Positions 14,812 through 24,266 are shown, counted from the stretch's first letter. The stretch: 64,000 nucleotides of DNA from Arenibacter algicola (GCF_018860365.1 NZ_JAHKPO010000007.1:248001-312000), one strand, 5' to 3'. Notes: generated from the sequence alone by a model not told the origin. Numbers and translations are program-made.

Positions 14812-16071
14812 TTATTCAATGGAATCCGAAAACTCGGTTATGGCTGTGGTTACTTTTTCTTTAACGGCAATGTAATCTTGTATGTTGCCGCTGAAGGAGG
14901 CATCCATATTGGTCATCAAAACATATCCTGAATTACCATTTTGATCTATTTCCATATGTGTGGAGATCCCAAAACTGTTACCTCCATGTAAGGCCTTTCC
15001 ATCTTGGAAATACCAGAATAACCCATGGTTTTCTGCAAAATCCTGAGGCACTGTCCCAGCAGCCAATTGAGGGGCAAAGATGAGTCCATAGGAGTCTTTG
15101 GAAAATAAGACCGTGGATTCCCCTTTAATACCCTTTGCCATATCCAAAAGATACTTGCCCATGTCTTCATTGGTGGTATACATGCTTCCCTCTGGATAGG
15201 AATCATTGGCGTAAACTGGTAGCGGGGTGTCCTCATTTATATATCGCGTGGCCATTTCGTGGGTATTGATTTCCGAAATATTATAAGTGGAAGCATTCAT
15301 TTGCAGAGGTTGCAAAATATTTTCTTTTACATAATCATCAAAGGATTGTTCCGTTGCCGTTTCAATGATATACCCGGTTAGGCCGGTAGCCAAATTGGAG
15401 TAGTTCCAGGTACTTCCTGGAGGCGTGTCGGCAAAATTATCCAAACTGTAAAGATCACCATCTTCCAGGAAATAGTTAGCCAGAAATTCTTCCAAGGTAA
15501 AAGTTTCTCTTTGTTCTATTCCAACTTCGTCCATTAGGAGGCCGGCACCGGCAGTGGCAATATCCTCACCAGGTATAATATGGTAATTGTGGGCCAAATA
15601 AACCTCTGGGGTATCCAATAGACCGGAGGTATGGGTAACCAAGTGTTTTATTTTGATGACCCCATCCGGTTGTTTAGGATTAATAAGTTGGATCGGCAAG
15701 ATATCGTTTATATCGGTTTCCAAGGTGAAATACCCCTGTTCAATGGCCTTGGCCACCGCAGTTCCTACGAAAGTCTTGCTTACGGAAGCAATAGAATTTA
15801 TGGTTTCATTGGTGTAGGCTACCTGATTCTGAATATTAGCATAGCCAAAGGACTCCTGATAAACAATACTATTGCCTTTTACTATACTGATGGCCAATCC
15901 GGGCATAGAGGAAGTTTGTACTAGTTCCCCTAGGTAAGCATTTAAATCGGCCGCGTTTTTAATTGAGGAAGGTTCTGGAGTGGTTGCTTCGTCATCATTA
16001 GTGGAGCAGGATGTTAACGAAAGGATTAAACTTAGAATTGATAATAGTAGGATTCTGGATAAAGTTGTCAT
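14812..16071 (-). CDS. Serine hydrolase lipoprotein, class C beta-lactamase/DD-peptidase fold
   Basis: A 419-residue lipoprotein (signal LLLSILSLILSLTSC with the lipobox Cys at 22) followed by a beta-lactamase-type catalytic domain. Motifs: SxxK as SVSK (S96, K99), YxN as YSN in TWNYSNLATGL, and HGG (ALHGGNSFG) in place of the KTG box, as in the LACTB/esterase EstB group. These enzymes cut or transfer amide or ester bonds of peptides; true lactam hydrolysis is not implied. The next gene upstream (16150) runs the same way after a 78-bp gap, so co-transcription is possible. Confidence 0.85.
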   Translation of the reverse strand: MTTLSRILLLSILSLILSLTSCSTNDDEATTPEPSSIKNAADLNAYLGELVQTSSMPGLAISIVKGNSIVYQESFGYANIQNQVAYTNETINSIASVSKTFVGTAVAKAIEQGYFTLETDINDILPIQLINPKQPDGVIKIKHLVTHTSGLLDTPEVYLAHNYHIIPGEDIATAGAGLLMDEVGIEQRETFTLEEFLANYFLEDGDLYSLDNFADTPPGSTWNYSNLATGLTGYIIETATEQSFDDYVKENILQPLQMNASTYNISEINTHEMATRYINEDTPLPVYANDSYPEGSMYTTNEDMGKYLLDMAKGIKGESTVLFSKDSYGLIFAPQLAAGTVPQDFAENHGLFWYFQDGKALHGGNSFGISTHMEIDQNGNSGYVLMTNMDASFSGNIQDYIAVKEKVTTAITEFSDSIE

Positions 16072-16149
16072 TATACTATGATTTTTTAGATTTATATTTT
16101 TTTACTTGGCAAAGATGCGGTACCGCTTCTTGCCATTCGTTCTGGATTA

Positions 16150-16857
16150 TTATTCAGGACTTCTTTTGTTGTTTACTTTGGTTCCTTTTGCACCTTGGAT
16201 AAATAGATATAAGCAGAGGGAAAATTCTCCAAGGTCGGCCGGAGCGGTTATGTATTCGGATAAAGCGCTGCTTTTTTCGGGAAGAAGAAAATAGAACATG
16301 AAATCCAATAGATAGCTAAAACAGCCTACGATCAAGAATATCCCTATAATTTTGGGAAACCTATCCGATTTAAAAACCAAATAGCCTAGTGGTAGCAGCC
16401 AAAGTCCAAAAAACAACTGGGCAATGTGATATCCTTTATTATGCATCTCCAAATAGAACAGGACGGAACTATTAATCTGTTCTGCACCGTATGATGCACT
16501 ATACCCATTTGGATTCAATAACAGCAAGGGGGCATAATGGTTAAGCATATTGATGCACATAATGGCTACGGCCACCGTTACGCTCAGGACCATAAGACCG
16601 GCCATAGCACGACTTGTTTTTTTGAACAATTTGTACAATGCCATGGGCAGCAGAAAATAAGCTAATTGCATTATTAGATCTGCAACAAAACCCATTCGGA
16701 AGAGCATTTCATTGTCCTTGATGTTCCTTACGGTTTCGGCGGCATTGGTTAAATTTACCAATGTGAACCGGACATATTTTTCGGCGAAAATGCCGCAGAT
16801 GATAACCGTAAGGTAAAGTGTCCCCGCAATTAGGGCCATCCTTTTATTGTTTAACAT
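16150..16857 (-). CDS. DUF4386 family integral membrane protein
   Basis: A 235-residue protein with about six membrane helices (MALIAGTLYLTVIICGIFAE, LIMQLAYFLLPMALY, AGLMVLSVTVAVAIMCINML, LFFGLWLLPLGYLVF, IIGIFLIVGCFSYLLDFMFYF). The opening RMALIAGTLYL and the overall layout are those of DUF4386, a family of unknown role in Bacteroidota and Actinobacteria. It lies between an outer-membrane barrel gene and the serine hydrolase, all on the minus strand. Confidence 0.8.
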   Translation of the reverse strand: MLNNKRMALIAGTLYLTVIICGIFAEKYVRFTLVNLTNAAETVRNIKDNEMLFRMGFVADLIMQLAYFLLPMALYKLFKKTSRAMAGLMVLSVTVAVAIMCINMLNHYAPLLLLNPNGYSASYGAEQINSSVLFYLEMHNKGYHIAQLFFGLWLLPLGYLVFKSDRFPKIIGIFLIVGCFSYLLDFMFYFLLPEKSSALSEYITAPADLGEFSLCLYLFIQGAKGTKVNNKRSPE

Positions 16858-16914
16858 AGTGGGAAGTATTAAAAGATTTTGTGTAGGATTGATGACGAAT
16901 AAATAGCACTAATT

Positions 16915-17634
16915 TTATTTCAACGGATTGGCCAATTGCTCATCATATGCCTCCCAAAAGACAAGGTCCCGGCTCTTTTTCTTTTCTAATGGATTTTTTT
17001 TCCATTTTTTGGAAAGCAGGATATTCATATTAAAATAGCGGTTATACATGTCGGCCCCGTTGCCTATGTCCACCATGCCATAATGGTAGCGTAGATCCAG
17101 TAGGAGTCTCGATTTTTTAAACTTGAACTCATAGCCCATGCCAAATTGTAAGCCGGCATCCCAGCGACTATAGGTACCCAGTTCCGAACCGAATTCCATT
17201 TTGGACTTACCTCCGGGCAGGAGTTCATTGCTCTCGGTTTTTAATCGACCGCTGATGTTATAGCTAATTACCGGTCCCGCGTTTACATATAGGTTGCACA
17301 GATGCAAACGAGCCATCACTGGTAGATCCAGGGTGTTGAACCTGATCTTGGTTTCCTGGCCGGTAAGGGGGTTATTATTTTCCAAACGTCCTCCTTTCAT
17401 TACAAAGTACAGCTCCGGTACCAAAGAGAAGTACTCACTGATTCCAGCTTGGAATGAGGCTCCGGCCTGAAGGCCCCAATACCCCTTTTTGAAATCCTTA
17501 AGTTCTTTGTTGTTGTCCCCATAATTAAGACTTGTTGGGGTATAGTTGATCACTACATCCATAAAAGTCTCTTGGGCCGTGGTTTTTATTATAAATAAGC
17601 CCATTGTAATGATGACTACTAATTGCTTTTTCAT
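16915..17634 (-). CDS. Outer-membrane beta-barrel protein, porin/PorT-like family
   Basis: A 239-residue protein with a signal peptide (VVIITMGLFIIKTTAQ) and alternating amphipathic strands typical of the OMP_b-brl_2 type (GLQAGASFQAGISEYFSLVPEL, FNTLDLPVMARLHLCNLYVN, AGLQFGMGYEFKFKKSRLLLDLRYHYG). It should form an 8-stranded barrel in the outer membrane. Two direct copies of the ATTnGGAAC-type motif lie 75-105 bp upstream (17709-17738), in front of the AraC regulator gene that precedes it. Confidence 0.75.
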   Translation of the reverse strand: MKKQLVVIITMGLFIIKTTAQETFMDVVINYTPTSLNYGDNNKELKDFKKGYWGLQAGASFQAGISEYFSLVPELYFVMKGGRLENNNPLTGQETKIRFNTLDLPVMARLHLCNLYVNAGPVISYNISGRLKTESNELLPGGKSKMEFGSELGTYSRWDAGLQFGMGYEFKFKKSRLLLDLRYHYGMVDIGNGADMYNRYFNMNILLSKKWKKNPLEKKKSRDLVFWEAYDEQLANPLK

Positions 17635-17708
17635 CTTTGTGATTGTTTTAAAGATTAATTGTGGGGCAAAGATGAAAATGTAGTGGGTGCCAAACGCCCG
17701 TACTTATG

Positions 17709-17738
17709 ATTCCGAACTATTTGGGTGAAATTTGGAAC
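17709..17738. promoter_or_regulatory. Candidate TolB-TPR-AraC operator, direct form (site 2)
   Basis: ATTCCGAAC (17709-17717) and ATTTGGAAC (17730-17738) are direct repeats with a 21-bp period, the spacing usual for AraC-family half sites. They lie between the AraC regulator gene and the barrel gene it precedes. Confidence 0.45.
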
Positions 17739-17823
17739 TTGTTTATTTCGATTCCGTTAAAAGTGGTATTGTAAGAGTAGTGTTTTTCCAGGTACCCTTA
17801 TCTTTTTAATCTGTACTCGAAAT

Positions 17824-19617
17824 TTAGGGCATCCTCTGTTTTACCCATTGCTTAGGGGTCATGCCGGTTTCTTTTTTAAAGAAGGTATTGAAGACGGTTT
17901 TGGAATTGAAACCACTGTCGTAGGCCAGGCCAAGTAGGGTCAGGTTTTTATTGGCAGGGTCTATGGCCATTTGTTGAAACTCTTTTATCCGGAATTGATT
18001 TATAAAATCGTTGAAATTTTTTCCGAAATGGTTGTTCAACAGCCATGAAAGTTTGTTGGGGTGCAGCCCCACATTGGCGGCCAGTTGTTTTAAGTTTAGT
18101 TCTGGGTCAATAAATAGCTTTTCTTGGTGCATAAGTAGTTCCAAGACCTCGGAATAATGCTCAATTTGACCACTGTCAAAAGGCGATGAAGCTACGGGGC
18201 TTTTGGGCTCCAAAATAAATTCTGGCAAATCCAGGGTTTGAAATACCGAATCCTCTATATCCTTATATTGCCTGTATGCACGTAAAGGTTCCAAAAAGGG
18301 ATCGTTTTTAAAATTGAACAATTGTCCAGACCTCTCTTTTATTCGATTATCAAGCATGTCCAGGGCAATTTCATGATTGCCATTATAAACCTCGTAATAT
18401 AGGTCCCAAGCACGAAGACTTACTGCAGAGGCTTCCTGAAACTCTTTTTCGACCTCTTTTTTGGGAATATTAAAAACATTTTCCTGGTGCATAAGGTCGT
18501 AAATAGCCCTGTACGTATTGGGTCGCTCCAACTGCGGGGTGTTTTCTACAAACGCTGCCAATACATCTGGCTGCCGGTCCAAAATTAGGGATGCAGCCTT
18601 CATTTCCAATGCCAACGGTAAATGTGGATTTAATGATAAAGCCTTGTCAAAAAGAACAATGGCATCTTTGTAGTTCCTTTTAAAATAGATCATGTTGCCC
18701 TGGGTGAAATATAGGTTGGCGGATAGGGGGTTAATACGCAGTGCCATTTCGTTATTGGCCAAGGCTTCGTCTATCATTCCCAATGCAGAGAAGCCGTCTG
18801 CCATAGCATCACGTACTTCCGAGGAATTAGGGTTTATTTCAAGGGACAATTGTAAATGCTCAAAGGCATCCTTATAGTTCCAATAGCCCCAAAAACTTAT
18901 GGTGCCCTTAACATAATGTCCCATGGCGGAGTTGGGATTCGATTGCAGCCCCGTATCAATGTGCCGATTGGCTTCCAGGAGTCCTTCATCCTTTTTCACA
19001 TAGCCCCAACTGGCCAGCATTCCCAAGCACCAACCTTTTTCAAAATGGGCGTCGGCGTAGCTCGGGTCCAGTGTTATACTCTGTTCAAAATAGGGGATGG
19101 CATCCCTGACATCATGGGCGTTCCAGCGCATGCGCAATTCACGGCCCTTTAGAAGATGCTTGTATGCTTCAATATTTTTGGTAGGGGCTTCGATTAAATG
19201 TTCCTGCACATCAAAGTGCCCAAAGTTCTCCCGAATCTTGTCGGCAATGAGCAAGCTAATCTCATCTTGTAGTTCAAATATATCGGAAAGGTGGCGGTCA
19301 AAATTCTCGGACCAGATATGAAAACCGGTATCCGTACGTATCAATTGCGCGGTAATCCTTACCCGATCATTTACAATCCTTGCACTTCCTTCAAGCAATG
19401 TTTCAACTCCAAGCTCATTGCCTATGAGACGGGCATCCATATTTCTTTGCTTGTAGTAAAAGGAAGATGTTCTTGCAGTTACCTTTAGGTCCCGGACTTT
19501 GGTCAGCGCATTGATGATTTCCTCCGTAATTCCGTCCGAAAAGTACTCGTTTTCTTCCCTTCCAATGTTTAAAAAAGGTAGTACAGCAATAGACTTCGGA
19601 TTAAAAGAGGTTTGCAC
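17824..19617 (-). CDS. TolB-like / TPR / AraC-type HTH regulator (no cyclase domain)
   Basis: A 597-residue regulator from the GTG at 19617; a TTG at 19668 is the only start further up, and no ATG occurs early. It opens with the TolB/FlgO-like domain (SIAVLPFLNIGREENEYFSD, then GITEEIINALTKV and RITAQLIRT; about residues 10-140), continues with several tetratricopeptide repeats (about 150-440), and ends in an AraC HTH (LNLKQLAANVGLHPNKLSWL, then LTLLGLAYDSGFNSKTVFNTFFKKETGMTP in the last 100 residues). It is a paralogue of the 21930-24263 product, lacking its cyclase domain. Domain order suggests a cytosolic sensor with DNA binding; the ligand is unknown. Direct repeats at 19754-19782 could be its own operator. 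Confidence 0.8.
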   Translation of the reverse strand: MQTSFNPKSIAVLPFLNIGREENEYFSDGITEEIINALTKVRDLKVTARTSSFYYKQRNMDARLIGNELGVETLLEGSARIVNDRVRITAQLIRTDTGFHIWSENFDRHLSDIFELQDEISLLIADKIRENFGHFDVQEHLIEAPTKNIEAYKHLLKGRELRMRWNAHDVRDAIPYFEQSITLDPSYADAHFEKGWCLGMLASWGYVKKDEGLLEANRHIDTGLQSNPNSAMGHYVKGTISFWGYWNYKDAFEHLQLSLEINPNSSEVRDAMADGFSALGMIDEALANNEMALRINPLSANLYFTQGNMIYFKRNYKDAIVLFDKALSLNPHLPLALEMKAASLILDRQPDVLAAFVENTPQLERPNTYRAIYDLMHQENVFNIPKKEVEKEFQEASAVSLRAWDLYYEVYNGNHEIALDMLDNRIKERSGQLFNFKNDPFLEPLRAYRQYKDIEDSVFQTLDLPEFILEPKSPVASSPFDSGQIEHYSEVLELLMHQEKLFIDPELNLKQLAANVGLHPNKLSWLLNNHFGKNFNDFINQFRIKEFQQMAIDPANKNLTLLGLAYDSGFNSKTVFNTFFKKETGMTPKQWVKQRMP

Positions 19618-19753
19618 TCGCTGGCCGGGGTTGTTTGTTAAATCGAAAAAATGAAATCTAAAATACAAATTTTAATCTAAAAGTATCCCGTTTTTATTGG
19701 CTCGGAAAGGGTTATATCCAGGAACTGTTTATGGAAATCAAGACATAATTGAA

Positions 19754-19782
19754 AATCAGAACCTTTTAGTGATAATCGGAAC
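19754..19782. promoter_or_regulatory. Candidate TolB-TPR-AraC operator, direct form (site 3)
   Basis: AATCAGAAC (19754-19762) and AATCGGAAC (19774-19782) are direct repeats 20 bp apart, each followed by a T-rich CTTTTA-like stretch. They sit in the divergent spacer between the AraC regulator and the CPBP protease gene, so could control both. Confidence 0.5.
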
Positions 19783-19848
19783 TTTTAAGGGTATATAGCT
19801 GGCTAACTTGCACTTGTAAAATAGTGCGGAACACTAAAAATATACCTT

Positions 19849-20595
19849 ATGAATTATCCTTTTGTACGACCTAAATTTTATTTGAGATTGATAAAGGAAT
19901 TAACACGGTTTATATTTCAACCACGGTATCTAACCTTGAAAGATCTAACTGTCAGGAATAAAATTTACGACACCTTGGGATTGTTCCTTATTAAACTGGT
20001 CTTTTCTCTATTGGTCGCGAATGTATTGGCTATTTTTTATGAGCCAAAAAATATCACGGATGCCAATATGGCGAATAGGTTTACTCCTTTAGTGTACCTG
20101 TTGGTGGGGGGTGTAATTCTACCCCTTTATGAAGAGGTGTGCTTTAGGTTAAGTCTAAAGTTTAGACCGCTATATGCAGCTCTTACTTTTGTGTCACTAT
20201 CTTATTACTTGCTTACAAAAGGCATATACAAAACCAACCTGAGCCTAGTGGATGAAACTTTTTATACCCGGGTGTTGCTGTCACTGTTTCTTGGTGTAAT
20301 TGCATATGCCTTAATGTATAGAAAAAAAATCGCCCAAAAGCTAGCTGTTTTATGGGAGAATAATATTAGGTGGATTTATTACCTTTCCTGTGTGCTGTTT
20401 GCCTGGTTGCATATTTTTAATTTTGAATTGAACTTGACCAATGTACTGTTACTTCCCATTATAACCTTACCCCAGTTGTTTAGTGCCACCATTGCCGGAT
20501 ATACACGACTAAGCTTTGGGTTTAAATATCCTTTATTTGTTCATATGGGTACTAATTTGCTTTTTATAGGCTTAACATTTCTACCGTTGGATTAG
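19849..20595 (+). CDS. CPBP family intramembrane metalloprotease
   Basis: A 248-residue membrane protein with the three CPBP/Abi motifs: EExxxR (E95, E96, R100 in YEEVCFR), FxxxH (FAWLH) and HxxxN (HMGTN). Hydrophobic segments surround each. Family members are CAAX-prenyl-protease-like enzymes; in bacteria they process small peptides or membrane proteins and few substrates are known. It is transcribed away from the AraC-type regulator, sharing a spacer that carries the candidate operator. Confidence 0.85.
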   Translation: MNYPFVRPKFYLRLIKELTRFIFQPRYLTLKDLTVRNKIYDTLGLFLIKLVFSLLVANVLAIFYEPKNITDANMANRFTPLVYLLVGGVILPLYEEVCFRLSLKFRPLYAALTFVSLSYYLLTKGIYKTNLSLVDETFYTRVLLSLFLGVIAYALMYRKKIAQKLAVLWENNIRWIYYLSCVLFAWLHIFNFELNLTNVLLLPIITLPQLFSATIAGYTRLSFGFKYPLFVHMGTNLLFIGLTFLPLD

Positions 20596-20692
20596 TTGGT
20601 TTGTAGCATGGATAAGAAAATATGGGGCACATAAATGATAAAGCTGCCAAAATTTAGAGTAATATTTATTAGCTGCTAGTGTTGTGCTGTTC

Positions 20693-21790
20693 TTAATCTG
20701 TTATAGTGAACAATTCCATGTTTTGCTCTTTTCCTTTCAGTTCGTTTTTGCCCAAGGATTGTATTTTGAATTCCGGTTCAAGGGGTAGGCTTTGGTACAA
20801 ATCCCCGGAAATTAGGATGTCTACATTTAATGGGTTGCAGAGCCCCTGAATTCTAGCGGTGGTATTGAGGACGTCGCCCGTGAATATAATTTCCTTTTTC
20901 AGCTCACCTATTTCCCCTGTGGTTACCTTACCATAGTGAAATCCCGCTTTAAAGGTAGGTGTAATGCCGTAGTTGGAGGAATACCATTCTGCCCTTTTGT
21001 GAAGGTCCTTTTTCATGGCAAAAAAACATTTGATACAATTGTTGTTTACAATACCGGCCTCATATTGCCATGAGATAATGATTTCGTCCCCCACATATTG
21101 GTATATTTCCCCTGAATGTTTAATTATAGCTTCGGAAAAATCAGAGTAATACTCTTTTAACAATTCAAAGTATTTAATGTGGCCCAATTGCTCCGCTATT
21201 GCGGTGGAAGATTTCATATCGGAGAACATAAATATCCTTAATTCTTCAGTTGGAGTGTGATACTTTCCTGTAAAGAAATTCATTAATACCCCATGCCCAA
21301 TATTCTCGCTTATCTCGGAGTAAAATAGGGATATTAAAAGGGAGGTAGCCAGCTGTATGTCCGTACTTAAATGGGTGATGCTGGTCCAGTATTCCCAAAA
21401 AATATCCCAAACGCGTTTATCAAAAATAGAAGTGTTCAATTCCAAACTCTTGGCTATAGGATAGGTGATGGAAGTAATGATCAACAGCAACAAAATGTAA
21501 AATATGGTTTTGTATACGATCTTCTTGGTAAAACTTTTTTTTGAAAAAACTTGGTTTAGATATAGGAGTTCTATGGTCCCAATGAGCAGTCCAACAATCA
21601 TGAGGGCAGCGCTGGAAAAGAGGAATACCTCAAAATTCATGGCAATCCTGGAGGATTGGTCCTGGTCGGAGTTGCCCGCTGCGGCTTGCTCCACGATCCA
21701 AAATACCCAACCAGATACTAGCCAAATAATTCCGAACGGGATTATTCGGGAAAGGTTTCTTTTAACTTTGGGAGATAATTTTAAGGGCAT
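20693..21790 (-). CDS. Membrane-bound class III adenylate/guanylate cyclase
   Basis: A 365-residue protein with about four membrane helices (residues 18-35, 54-78, 93-112, 145-158) and a cytoplasmic class III cyclase domain (about 184-345). Metal-binding Asp residues are D191 (FSDMKSS) and D235 (YVGDEI); the transition-state pair is N309 and R313 (NTTAR). The residue that normally binds the purine ring as Lys aligns with Q231, and the second specificity position with a hydrophobic residue (I302), so the nucleotide used is uncertain. It lies head to head with the soluble cyclase-AraC fusion at 21930, a pairing that suggests one signalling module. Confidence 0.85.
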   Translation of the reverse strand: MPLKLSPKVKRNLSRIIPFGIIWLVSGWVFWIVEQAAAGNSDQDQSSRIAMNFEVFLFSSAALMIVGLLIGTIELLYLNQVFSKKSFTKKIVYKTIFYILLLLIITSITYPIAKSLELNTSIFDKRVWDIFWEYWTSITHLSTDIQLATSLLISLFYSEISENIGHGVLMNFFTGKYHTPTEELRIFMFSDMKSSTAIAEQLGHIKYFELLKEYYSDFSEAIIKHSGEIYQYVGDEIIISWQYEAGIVNNNCIKCFFAMKKDLHKRAEWYSSNYGITPTFKAGFHYGKVTTGEIGELKKEIIFTGDVLNTTARIQGLCNPLNVDILISGDLYQSLPLEPEFKIQSLGKNELKGKEQNMELFTITD

Positions 21791-21876
21791 ACAGAAAAAT
21801 AAACTCTTGGAAAACCATCGTAAAGTTAATGTCTTTTTTGATATTGTCCCTTAAAATGGTTTATTGCAAATTATTG

Positions 21877-21884
21877 TACTTTTG
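21877..21884 (+). promoter_or_regulatory. -7 element upstream of the cyclase-AraC gene
   Basis: TACTTTTG fits TAnnTTTG, 45 bp before the start codon at 21930. No -33 TTTG is present at the usual distance, so an activator may be needed. Confidence 0.4.
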
Positions 21885-21929
21885 AAATGAGTTGTCTTTA
21901 TAAGCAATAAAATCTAAGACCAAAAACTA

Positions 21930-24263
21930 ATGCCAAGCAATAAAAACCGCCGTATTGCAGTCATAATGTTTACCGATATTGTTGGCTACACTGCTCTGAT
22001 GCAGAGGGATGAAAATGCCGCAGCGGAAATGCGTGCCCGTCATAGACAGGAGTTCGAAAAAAATCATAAACTTCATAATGGGGATATCCTGCAATATTAT
22101 GGCGACGGAACCCTGAGCGTTTTTTCCAGTGGGTTGGAGGCAGTGGAATGCGCCATAGCTATACAAAAGGCCTTGCAAAAGGAAAACGCGGTGCCGCTTC
22201 GCGTAGGGTTGCACCTGGGAGATATTGTTTTTGATGGAACGGAAGTTTATGGGGACGGAGTAAATATGGCTTCCCGTATAGAGAGTCTGGGAATTGCAGG
22301 TTCAATTTTGTTATCGGGGAAACTAAATGATGAGCTTAAAAATCATCCACATATTCCCACCTTGTCCTTGGGCCATTTTAATCTCAAAAATATTGCTAAA
22401 CCGGTTGAAGTATTTGCGGTAAAAAATGAAGGAATACAGGTGCCCAGTCGTTCCGATCTTATGGAGGTCCCTGAAAATGAGCCCAAGTCTATTGCTGTTC
22501 TCCCCTTTGTAAATATGAGTTCCAATACGGACAACGAATATTTTAGTGACGGCATGACGGAGGAAATCATAAACGCCCTTGCTAAAATCAAAGGATTAAA
22601 AGTAACTTCAAGAACCTCTTCCTTTCACTTTAAAAATGTTAATCTTCCCATTGCACGGATAGGAAAGGAACTTAATGTATCTACCATCTTGGAGGGTAGT
22701 GTACGTTTGTCCAACAATAAAATGCGCATAACTGCACAGTTAATAGATGTAAAGGATGATTTTCATTTTTGGTCGGAGACTTTTGATAGGTCCTTGGACG
22801 ATGTTTTTGCCGTTCAGGATGAAATTAGCCTGCTCATTGCCGAAAGGTTGCGGGAACATATTGGACATTTTGAAATTGAAGGCCAATTGGTCCAAGACCC
22901 CGAAGTGCCAATTGATATATACCAAGGCTATTTAAAAAGCAGGTATCATATTTTAAAGATGGGCAAATCCGATATTGAAACAGGGATGTCAATTTTAGAA
23001 AGAATTCTAGAGGATTACCCTCATTTTGCATTGGCCCATCTGGGGATGCATCTGGCCTACACCCTGTTGGGTACAATAGGCTTTGTGCCATTACATGAGG
23101 CCTTTTCAAAGGGACAGCCTTTTCTGGACAAGGCCATAGAAATAGACGAAAATTTACCGGAATGTCAATTACATCTATCCTATGCAAGCTTTATCCAAAA
23201 CTGGGACCTCCCAGAAACCTATAAGCATTTAAACAAAGTGTATGAAGCGGGACCACTTGTTGACTATTACCCGAGTATGGCATCCACTTTGGTAGCCGAA
23301 GGGAGTTTTGGTGCGGCCCGAACCTATATTGAAACCGCCCTTCAGCTCGATCCTTTCTCTTCCATAAATTATCATTTGAAGGGATTTATAGATTACTGCG
23401 AAGAAAAATATGATGATGCCATAAAGTGTTTTGAAAAGGGAGTAGAACTCAAAGTAGATTTTAAAACATCCACATTGTATTGGGGACAGTCACTGTTGTT
23501 GATGGGTAAAGGCAAGGAAGGATTGGCCTTTTTTGAGAAATTGCCACAGAATGAAACCGAAGATATCATGAGACTGGGGGGGACAACAATGGCCCATGCG
23601 GTATTAGGTAATAAGGATAAGGCCGAAAAGGGAATAGCCAAGTTGGAAGTAGCCCTGGAAACCGATTTTATGGGGAGGGCTATAAACTTGCTTATTCTGT
23701 GCAATGCATTGTTGGGTAAGATACCGGAAACCATTAGGTTAATAGAACAAGGTGTTGCCCAAAGATTGCCAATGATGATTTACATTTTTGTTGAACCAAT
23801 TCTAAAGCCCTTTTTCGGAATGCCTCGTTTTCAAGAGCTTAGGAGGGAAGTTTTGGGGGAGGGCAGTCAATATTCGACCAACAAAAGGAAATATCAAAAA
23901 TCGTTATTCAATAAAACGCAGCTCAAGGTATACAAGAAAAACTTGGATCGGTTAATGTTGGAAGAGGAGCCCTACTTGGACCCCAACCTTACACTTCCGA
24001 TTTTGGCTGAAATGATGGAAATTCCTTCAAATCATTTATCGCAGTTGCTAAATGAAGGGTATGGGAAAAATTTTGCCGACTATGTTAATACCTTCCGTCT
24101 GGAAGCTTTTAAGGCCAAGGTGGCCGACAAATCCCAAAGACATCTCACCATTCTTGCGTTGGCATATGATAGCGGCTTTAACTCCAAGACCGTCTTTAAT
24201 ACCTATTTTAAAAAGATAATGGGTACAACCCCCAGTGCTTATTGGAAAAAAATAGTGGCTTAA
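21930..24263 (+). CDS. Nucleotide cyclase / TolB-like / TPR / AraC-type HTH fusion regulator
   Basis: A 777-residue four-part protein. Residues 8-170 form a class III cyclase domain with D16 (FTDIVGY), D59 (YYGDGT), N112 and R116 (NMASR); the purine-binding Lys position is Q55 and the partner position E105. Residues about 185-320 are a TolB/FlgO-like domain (SIAVLPFVNMSSNTDNEYFS, RITAQLIDV), followed by TPR repeats (about 325-600) and a C-terminal AraC HTH (LTLPILAEMMEIPSNHLSQL, then LAYDSGFNSKTVFNTYFKK). No membrane segment. This layout would join nucleotide synthesis or binding directly to transcription control. It is paralogous to 17824-19617 from the TolB part onward. Catalytic activity is inferred, not shown. 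Confidence 0.85.
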   Translation: MPSNKNRRIAVIMFTDIVGYTALMQRDENAAAEMRARHRQEFEKNHKLHNGDILQYYGDGTLSVFSSGLEAVECAIAIQKALQKENAVPLRVGLHLGDIVFDGTEVYGDGVNMASRIESLGIAGSILLSGKLNDELKNHPHIPTLSLGHFNLKNIAKPVEVFAVKNEGIQVPSRSDLMEVPENEPKSIAVLPFVNMSSNTDNEYFSDGMTEEIINALAKIKGLKVTSRTSSFHFKNVNLPIARIGKELNVSTILEGSVRLSNNKMRITAQLIDVKDDFHFWSETFDRSLDDVFAVQDEISLLIAERLREHIGHFEIEGQLVQDPEVPIDIYQGYLKSRYHILKMGKSDIETGMSILERILEDYPHFALAHLGMHLAYTLLGTIGFVPLHEAFSKGQPFLDKAIEIDENLPECQLHLSYASFIQNWDLPETYKHLNKVYEAGPLVDYYPSMASTLVAEGSFGAARTYIETALQLDPFSSINYHLKGFIDYCEEKYDDAIKCFEKGVELKVDFKTSTLYWGQSLLLMGKGKEGLAFFEKLPQNETEDIMRLGGTTMAHAVLGNKDKAEKGIAKLEVALETDFMGRAINLLILCNALLGKIPETIRLIEQGVAQRLPMMIYIFVEPILKPFFGMPRFQELRREVLGEGSQYSTNKRKYQKSLFNKTQLKVYKKNLDRLMLEEEPYLDPNLTLPILAEMMEIPSNHLSQLLNEGYGKNFADYVNTFRLEAFKAKVADKSQRHLTILALAYDSGFNSKTVFNTYFKKIMGTTPSAYWKKIVA

Positions 24264-24266
24264 AAG

